A DNA stretch of 64,000 nt from contig CM119269.1 in the NCBI GenBank assembly GCA_051294375.1, positions 17,284,265 through 17,348,264 on the forward strand, written 5' to 3'. Shown piece after piece: positions 38,315 to 47,000 of the stretch. How positions within the stretch are numbered: position 1 is the stretch's first letter; the number at the start of each line of letters is the position of its first letter. Position numbers and translations under genes: made by a program. The notes below the pieces were generated by a model that was not told the DNA's origin, searched no databases, and was given only the letters and a program-made list of their open reading frames with translations. This DNA comes from Paraspadella gotoi. Its lineage: Eukaryota > Chaetognatha.

Positions 38315-38880
38315 ATCGTCGCAATCGCTTGCGCTTGCGACGATTTTTTGACGATGGTCCCCATAAATGTCGTCGTCGTCAGCGTTCCAAATTATAGATC
38401 GATTTTTCTAATATTATTTGTAATTATATGAAGCTAAAAATTTAGATATATATATTCTCATCATCAAGGTCTTGAAAAACTGATAAGGTGATGCATGAAA
38501 TGTGATTTGTTTACATTTTATATAATTATTAAAAAAAAAAAATTTTTCTATTTATATATTTCTTTCTCTGGCTAAATTTTACTTTCGCCGACCGCGGCTT
38601 TGGCGGTTTTTGAAAAATTATTTAAAAATATTTATTTTTTAAAAAAAAATTTAAAAAAATATAGTACCTAATTACCTTAACCCTAAACCCTTTTAACCCT
38701 AACCGTAAATTACTTTTAACCCTAACCCCTCTTTAACCCCGGTCGGCGAAAGTAAAAGTAATTCCTTTCTTTTTTAATTATATGTAGCTTTTTTTTTTTA
38801 GTCGCTACCTCTTCTGATTCGTCCAAAAATGAGTTGAGCTCTGTAGCGGCTGAAAGTTTCGCTTTTTTCTCTCTCTCTTT
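38315..38880. mobile_element. family B element, truncated, with nested family C insertion
   Basis: Starts ATCGTCGCAATCGC (38315-38328) and continues with the family B interior (GCGTTCCAAATTATAGATCG, ATGAAGCTAAAAATTTAGAT). It is interrupted at 38577-38757 by a family C element, resumes with TTAATTATATGTAGCT and TCTTCTGATTCGTCC, and fades near 38880. No right terminal repeat was found. Confidence 0.6.
38577..38757. mobile_element. family C miniature element with telomere-like core
   Basis: 181 bp bounded by TTTTACTTTCGCCGACCG and its inverse CGGTCGGCGAAAGTAAAA. The core holds repeated TTAACCCTAACCC-type units, the C-rich strand of the animal telomere repeat with variants. It is inserted in a family B element, so C was mobile after B. 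Confidence 0.7.
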
Positions 38881-38929
38881 ATATTGAAAAAAATATTTTA
38901 TTTTATAATTTTATTTTAAACGGTTAGAA

Positions 38930-39128
38930 ATTGGGTTAAGGGTGGTTAGGGATTAGGGGTGGTTAGTGTTAGGGGAGTTTTTGAAATAAAATTTGTAATA
39001 AAAGTTTTTTTACCCATACCAATGTCTTTTTTTTTATTTTTGCATAATGAGTTTTCTATACAACGCTCATAATAAGTGAAAAACAAATAACCGACCGCAA
39101 AATCCCGGTCGGCGAATGTTAAAATAAG
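38930..39128. mobile_element. family C, second subtype
   Basis: G-rich strand orientation: GGGTTAAGGGTGGTTAGGG and GTTAGTGTTAGGGG at 38945-38980, then a TTTTTTTACCCATACC link, ending in an ACCGACCGCAAAATCCCGGT hairpin plus CGGCGAATGTTAAAA. The same order recurs at 63005-63222 and, inverted, at 47685-47760. Confidence 0.6.
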
Positions 39129-41096
39129 CCTTATAATATTCTTTTATCCTTCACACATTTATTCATTCAATTTCTTCAATTTATATTCATACTTTTAAAT
39201 TCATTTATTCAATGCAATTTATTTATCTCAATTCTTTCATTTTTTGAAAATTAAATAAATTTAATTAATTAATTTTATTGGATTCATTGCATTCCTCTGA
39301 GGTGCATGTTTGCATGTGTTATCCTATAACATGAATGATTGTTTCGACCTATCTATTTCAGCGTAACGAAGACATCTCGACATCTCTCTGTTAAACTAAG
39401 CCAAGTTGTCTGGAAACAAGTGGAATCTTAAAATTGCCGTTGTCTGCGTATTAATTATTTTAAAAGGGTCCTCAAGTGCAGTCGCCAATAACGAGTCAAT
39501 TACAAGTCTAAGAATTAAAACATGGTGTACGTACAAGGTTACATGTTCTTTCATTCAATAAATATGCTGTCTTTCCCCTTACAAAAGTCATCCAATACTT
39601 ATTATATTATAAAACTTATAGCATAAAATCCATTGCTAACCATTTTAATATTCTTATCACACTGCTGACCAATTTAGTTTTTTAAGCTGTAATTGCATTA
39701 ATGGTTATCATTGACATTGCATCAGTTCAATAAAGATTTTTAAACCGCAAAAAATATTATTTTTAATTAAAAAAATTCAATTAATTAAAGTATTCATTCT
39801 GGTCCATCATTCGAGTAAGAGAATGTTTCATAAGTTTGAAAAAACAGAGAGAAAAAAAAGAAAAAAGAGAGAAATAGAGTGAGACAAAGAAAAAGAGATC
39901 GATATATTTTCATATAGAAAAATATATGAAAATCGATTTCTAGAATTTGGGAACTTTGTACCCTTCTCAAAAAAATATCTTTATATCCGTATCAATTTTT
40001 AATTAAAAATACGGTAGTAGTCTTTGAGAGACATTTCTCGTGTATCCTTAAACGTAGTAGACACTCATTCACGCTTTATAATCATCCGGACCGCAGACAG
40101 ATTTTTAAATTTATAATGCTATACTAATTATGTGCTTATCAGTGTGGCTGTCGAGACAGGAATCCGTTTTCTAACTTGTTTTAAATTCAAGTGATGTCTT
40201 TTATAAAAAGAATGTGAAACTGAGTACTAAAAAATTTGAGCTTCAGTATTTTGGGTATTTTTTTCTGTTTTTCCTTGATTGAATCTTAAAATGAAAACCT
40301 TATTGTGATCCGTGTTCAAATGTCCATGTCATGGGATGAGCTCATGTTAAAGCCCGATTTTTTTTTTTTTTTTTTGCAACATTCGATCCTGGTTGTAGGG
40401 ACTAAAAACCTTCGTCAACAAGGCTTCAGGTTTTGCTATGTTTATTTTTGGTTTGTTTGTTTCCGGTAAAGCCTGCACGTTTTGTTGCAGCTCTTAAATT
40501 TAATTTTCTAAATTTTAATGCTATTAATTTAATTTGCTAATACAAGATCATTGGGTATTTTTTTGGTTGTTAAATTTTTTTTGGTTGTTAAATTTTGCAA
40601 CTTGTTTCCAACTTCTTTTACTCCAATTGAGCGCTAATTTTTTAAACTTAAACTCGGGGTGTTCGTCCATTGGAGGCGAATTAATCCGATAACTTTACGG
40701 ATTTAACTTTTTTTTCTAAACTCGTTGATGGTATATAGTTTCAGGCGCAGAGTCGTAGATTAGGATTTAAAGAGGGATAGGTCTCGAGTTCGAGACCGAT
40801 TCAGTCTGTTTCGAAAAATTGTTGGATAACTAAGTATTATCTTCTTTCTCAACTCAACTCAAGCTAAACAAATAATGAACCAATTTGAAGGAAATTCGAA
40901 CCCGCTTACCAATCTAATTTCTAACTCTCTTTTAAGAAATCCTCCTGAATTGAAATCGAGGTTAGCCTAGATCATTCGCTTGTTCGACAACGACGACCGG
41001 CGCCAAACAAAATCTAGATGGGGAAAAATCGATTTTTCGGCGCTTTTTCTCGTCGGCGAGGCGTGCCGCTCTCGGCGCCTCAAAATCTCTCAAACG
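39129..41096. other. AT-rich intergenic DNA upstream of the Cys-loop receptor
   Basis: Almost entirely AT-rich with no gene. A poly-T run lies at about 40360-40376. At 40743-40800 the segment AGGTCTCGAGTTCGAGACCG contains a near-perfect polymerase III B box (AGTTCGAGACC), so a tRNA-related SINE head is likely there. From about 40960 the composition becomes GC-rich, marking the receptor gene promoter or leader. Confidence 0.4.
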
Positions 41097-44000
41097 ATGA
41101 CGACGAGGATTCGGGTCTTGGTCGCTCTCCTTGCTGTCGCTTCCTTCACCCCCGCCGCTTGTCTCCGGACCCTCGCCGAAGTCGAGGCGGCCGTCCGTGC
41201 GCCCCGGGAAGGCAGCTTTCTTCTCTCCGCTCGAAGCGGCGGTCCCGTCGCCCTCTCTGCCACTTTTACGCTCGCTCACATCGTCGAACTCAACGAAAAG
41301 CGTCAGTATCTCGGAACGAGCTTCTCCCTCTTTCTCAACTGGACCGACCGTGACGTTGCTTGGGATGTGACGGCCACGCGGAACGTGACGAAGCTCCTAA
41401 TTCCGGCCAAGAGCGTGAGGATTCCGGATATCACGCTCAGTAATCACATGGACAGGGGTGAGTCGGAGAAAGTTGAAGTTGTGGCGGTATATTCACACCG
41501 CCTCACATCCATCTTCATTCAGCCAATCCCTTTGGCTCAGAACGCACCATCCCAAGCGTTGTGTTCCATCCAGTCCTAACGACTTCACTCTGCGTGTAAG
41601 AGATGATTATTCAATCTCATTTAAGATCATATTAAATAATCATCTCTTACATGCGTTGGCAAAGCGAGACTGTCCGAGGGTAACCATTCCTGTGACAGGA
41701 GTCGTGACAGAGTCGGAAGCCCAAAAAGCCAACAGTGAGATGCCCCATCCCAATGGGCATAACAGGCAACCCGGCTGTTGCCATAAGTGGTGAGCCCTTC
41801 TGTTGAACATGCAACCTTCTCAGGGAATGCTATGACAAACGCCTATGGCATATGCTATAGGCTATGCTATGCTATATACTATGCTATAGGCTAGGCTATG
41901 CCCTGCCAACTTTTGGTATGCTACAACAAACGCCTATGCCCTTGGGGTACGCTACGACAAACGCCTATGCCCCCACTACTTGCGCTCTCTCTCTCCCACT
42001 ATGGTAGCACTCTCGTCAGACACCTATCATGTCTTGGCCGGGGATCCTGTGGCGGTATAATCTTACCGCCTCACATCCATCTTTGTTCAACCAATCCGAT
42101 TGGCTCAGAGGGAGAACACGCCATGCCAAGTGTTGCATTCTAACCACAGTCCTAACAACTTCCCTCTAAGTTGGCAACGCGAGACCAACCTTGGGTAACC
42201 GCGCTAGTGACAGGAGTCGTCACTGATGGTCGGAAGATCCCAAAGCCAACAGTGAGATTCCCCATCCCAATGGGCATCACAGGCAACCCGGCTGTTGCCA
42301 TAAGTGGTGAGCCCTACTAGTATTAAATGAAAGATTTTTTTAAAAAATGTAAAAAATAGCGTAACAAGTTTGACCAAACAATGCCGGATCTGCCCACCGT
42401 CCGTTGCACACAAGGTCCCAAACTTCGGATCGGGCTGTAGTCCGTCACTTTAGGTGGGTTAGACGCCCCGTCCCGCTTTTACTTGTGTGAATAAGCAGGG
42501 CGCGAACCCGAGTCCTTTGAGTTGGGAGGAGCTTGTGCTACCTCCGGCGCCATAGGTGCTAATTAATTACAAATAATTAATAATTAATTAATGCAGCTTG
42601 AATTTACATTTAATATAAAAATAAAAAAAGCATAATCAAACAGTGAAATACATTGTTTGTTTTTTCCATTTTAACTCATTTCCACTTGGACGATTCCATC
42701 AAAACTTTATTTCCTGTTCAATCACACACTTTCCTACCCACACAAAAAATTTGATACCAATCTATCCATCAAATCACGAGTAATTGGTGTTTTTTTTCTC
42801 AGGTGGGACGGACAGACAGACAGACGGATGGACATCATTTTTTTTTTTTGCATAATTTATCCTAATTCGATGTTCTGGCATGATATAAGTAAATGCCTGA
42901 CAAGATTACAAGATTGGGGGGACGGACCGACCGACCGACAAAGTGAATTATAAAAAAAGTTTTGTTCTAACCGTAAATATTCAATCTCTCCTACTCCTAA
43001 AAGTTTATGGCTTCTGGGAGGACGGAGAATCCCCTGTGATTGTGGACAGTTCCGGCTCATTCTCGTGGGCGCCGACCTTCAACGGTCGCACGGTGTGTCG
43101 TCTCGGAGTTGAATTTTTTCCCTTCGACACGCAAGTATGCAAACTAGTCGTCGGCACCTGGTTCTCCGACCTTGACGCCCTATCTTTGCATCTACCGCGG
43201 CGCAAGGTTAGAAATTTCTTTTGACTTGTACGTTTAACTGAAAATATTTTAATATTCTATAAGCACTTGAATACATATATACAAAAAGCTTCATATTAGC
43301 AAATGATACGCCGTTTTTCGAGATGAGAAATCGGTTCCGCACAAACTACTCGAAGAAATTTGACAAAATTTGGCATGAAGGTAGACACTGGCTACAGAGG
43401 CGGCAAGAGGAATGGCGGGCCCCTCCAATGGCCCCCTGACCGAACGCCCACCCCCCCGCTCTCCATAATTTTAGTTTTTCGTTTTCAATTACCCACTTTC
43501 TGCCTTGACAATTGCTCTCGTGCTCAAACTTCTGCCTCCAGGTCTTATAACCTGGCATTGATTTTTCACTGAAACTTTTTATCGTCGCAATCGCTTTGCG
43601 TTTGCGACGATTTGGCTGTGGTTTTGCACATAAGTGGCGTCGTCGTCGTTGTCGTCGTCGTCGGCGTTCCAACTTATCGATCGCCTTTTTCATGATTAAA
43701 TTTGGGCGTATGAAGCTGAAAATTTATATACAGCTTCTCATCATCGAGGTCCTTGAAATTGGGTGAGGACAGTTATTAAATATGTTTTGTTTACGTTTTA
43801 TCAAAACAAACAAATTTCCTCTATTATTTTTAAGTCTCCTTCTCTCTCTCTTTTCTCTTTGAATTATATGTAGCTCTCTCTTTTCCCCAGGCTGATTCAT
43901 CGGGAAAAAAAACGAGTCTGCAGCTGCTTCTGCTGATTCGAAAACGATTCTCCTGCTGCTTCTTCTGCTGCCTTTAGATTTTTTTCTTTTTTTTTCCTGG

Positions 44001-47000
44001 CTGCCTCTGCTGCTGCCGCTGCTGATTCGTCCGAAAACGATTTGGCTTCTCGGTTCAATTGGGATTCCTCCCAACAGGATTCCTCTCACGCGGGATTCCT
44101 CTCACATGGGATTCCTCCCAATGGAATTGCTCCCACACGGGATTCCTTCCACGCGGGTTCCTCCCCACAGGATTCCTCCTCAAGGAATTCCTCTCACGCG
44201 GGATTCCTCTCACGCGGGATTCCTCCCACACGGGATTCCTCCCATGCGGGATTCTTTCCATATGGGTTTCCTCCCACGCGAGATTCCCCCCACATGCAGC
44301 AATAAAGTTAATCATAATTTAAGGGGAGGAATCCCATGTAGGAGGAATCCTGTGTGGGAGGAATCCCGCGTGGGAGGAATCATGTGGGAGGAATCCCATG
44401 TGGTAAGAATCCCGCATGGGAGAAATCGCGTGTGGGAGGAATCCCGCGAGGGAGGAATTCCATGGAGGAATCCTGCGTGGTAGGAATCTTGTGTGGGAGG
44501 AATCCTGTGTGGAAAGAATTCCGCGTGGGAGGAATCCTGCGTGGGAGGAATCCCGTGTGGGAGGAATCCCGTGTGGGAGGAATCCCGCGGGGGAGGAATT
44601 CCTTGGGGAAGAATTCCTTAGGGAGGAATCCCGTGTGGGAAGAATTCCTTGGGGAGGAATCCCGTGTGGGAAGAATTCCTTGGGGAGGAATACCGTGTGG
44701 GAGGAATCCCGTATAGGAGGAATCCCGCGTGGGAGGAATCCCGTATAGGAGGAATCCCGTGTGGGAGGAATCCAGTTGAGAGGATTCCCATGTGGGAGGA
44801 ATACCACAGCCACCGGCTTCTCTCTCTATCATTTTGCTATCGCAATATCGGGTTTTTATTTCGTTCTTTCTTTTTGTCACTCTTTTTTTTCTTTTTCTTT
44901 CTTTCCTTTCTATTCTTTCTTTCCTTTCTATTCTTTCTTTCCTTTCTATTCTTTCTTTCCTTTCTATTCTTTCTTTCCTTTCTATTCTTTCTTTCCTTTC
45001 TATTTTTTTCTCAAATTTGATTTTTTTTAATATCAAAATTTGTCGTCAATCCAGATTTTTCTTATGCGATTGCGACGATCCTTATGCTTTTAAGATTTTT
45101 TAAATAATATTTAATTTCTTTTATCAGCAGCCGTCAGAATTTTTAAAAACGAATTTAAAATAAAATTATGATTAATATATATAATTAATAAAATTATTAT
45201 TGTTTCGAATAGTTGTTCTATTCATCATCAGTGTAAAAACGAATTTGTGAATTACTAGTACTAAATTAGTTTAAAAAAAGATATATATCTGTATATAAAA
45301 AATATATATATCTGTATATTTTCAGAAGACAACACTAACGTCCCCATCCAAAACAAATAATATTATATTTAAATATTTAACACAAAAAATATTTTAACAA
45401 ATAAATTTATAAATAATAGTTATTTTCAAATCTAAAAAAAATAAAGATAATAAAACAAGTAATTTTGCAACTTTCATATGTATAAATTTTTATTTCAAAC
45501 AATTGCATTATCCTACTATACATACATAAATATGTTTCATTTTGTATAATAACTTTTCCAAAAGACAAGTAATTTGTTGGATTTGTGTCGTAATGATTAC
45601 GAGGGAAAACTAACATATTTGACATTTGTCTTTTGTTTTTACCAAGATTTTTTCTGGCCCTTATCGAAATATTACTTCTTTACGTATCTACCATATATGA
45701 TTATGAGATGATATAATTACAATAATTATAATATAACACGTATTCAAAATATATTATTCATTTCGGTTTTAACTTTTGGATTTAAAAGCCTTTTAATTTC
45801 AATATAGGTTCTTTAACACAATTTTTTTTAAAATTGAATTACTTTTAGTTGTCATCACTTATGTAAGTGATTTAATATTTTTGACTCGATAAACTAAAAA
45901 GAATGTATTTTCTTTAATATTATTTTTTTGTTTGATACTGTTCAAAACTTTAAATCCCCAGGTGGTCATGTATAAAGAAAAGTTTACCACGAACAGCCAG
46001 TGGAATTTGGAGGACAATTGTATTCGTCGATCCGTCCATGTGTACCAGACGATCCACGGGCAATATCCCGAAATGCACATCGTTCTGAAGATAAAAAGGA
46101 TTGGGACATTAGAAGTGCTGCAGCTTTTATTACCGGGTCAGTCAGTATGAAAAATGGCAGAAAATCCATAAAAATGCGCAAAGGCAGTTTTTTTGCAAAT
46201 AATATAACCTAAAAGATAACCGTTTTGATAATAACTCGAACGAACAAGCAATAAAAAAGATAATGATAAGGATAATAATTTTGACGACCGCTAAAATTAG
46301 AATAGCAAGCGAAGGGAGGGATTGAGGTATTGAGTCCATAACCAAACATAGCCCGTCTAATAAAGTTTAGAGTATTAAGTCAGGGGAAAGATACCCCGTG
46401 TCCGTTCGCGAGTGACACCAAAAAAATGCATACCAATTTTCAATGGATGAATATTTTTTACTGGATGTTTATTATAATATTTTTATTTCATAGAATTAAT
46501 CATTTGAAATCCTTTCTTTTCGTTGAGTTTGTGAAATAGAGCCAGTTTAAGTTAGTTTCAACGACGTGCTGACGAAGACTTGCAATAAAGTCGAAACATG
46601 TCCCGTCAATAATAATAAAATCGTTGTTGAAACTGGATCTATAAAATTAATTTTAAATTTACTTATGCAAAACAATCAAGTTTATCAAATTTCATCTTCA
46701 GTAAAAAACTGAATCTTTTAAATAAATTAATTACTCATTAATTACTTAAAATTATTGAAATTCATTTGCATTTTCATTCATTTTCATTTAAATGAAGCAT
46801 TAACTGGGAATCCTTACGATATAAAATAATTATTCAAGACAGTCAACTACATGGTCAGGACAGCATTTTATTCTAATTGGACGAATTGCACAAAAAAATA
46901 AAAAGAACAAAAAAATAAATCAAAAATCATTACTCAAAAATCTTTAAACATTATTTTAATTCAGATAAGCCATTAATAGACCATTAATAGGGATTTCTTA

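Larger units (their letters stand above)
43581..45079. mobile_element. family B element, expanded copy in receptor intron 2
   Basis: Starts ATCGTCGCAATCGC (43581-43594) and ends GCGATTGCGACGAT (45066-45079). The left 450 bp match the 735-bp copy at 19186; the size excess is due to an inverted minisatellite (44045-44812) and an 18-bp pyrimidine repeat (about 44892-45005). No coding capacity. Confidence 0.75.

Noticed and set aside
42420-42570. Possible tRNA gene
   Set aside because: A- and B-box-like segments exist, but acceptor and T stems do not close; better explained as a SINE head.
44319-45036. Long open frames on both strands encoding GIPPTRDSSHAGFLP-like or ERKERI repeats
   Set aside because: They follow the period of the minisatellite and the 18-bp repeat in several frames at once; no splice context or non-repeat coding part.
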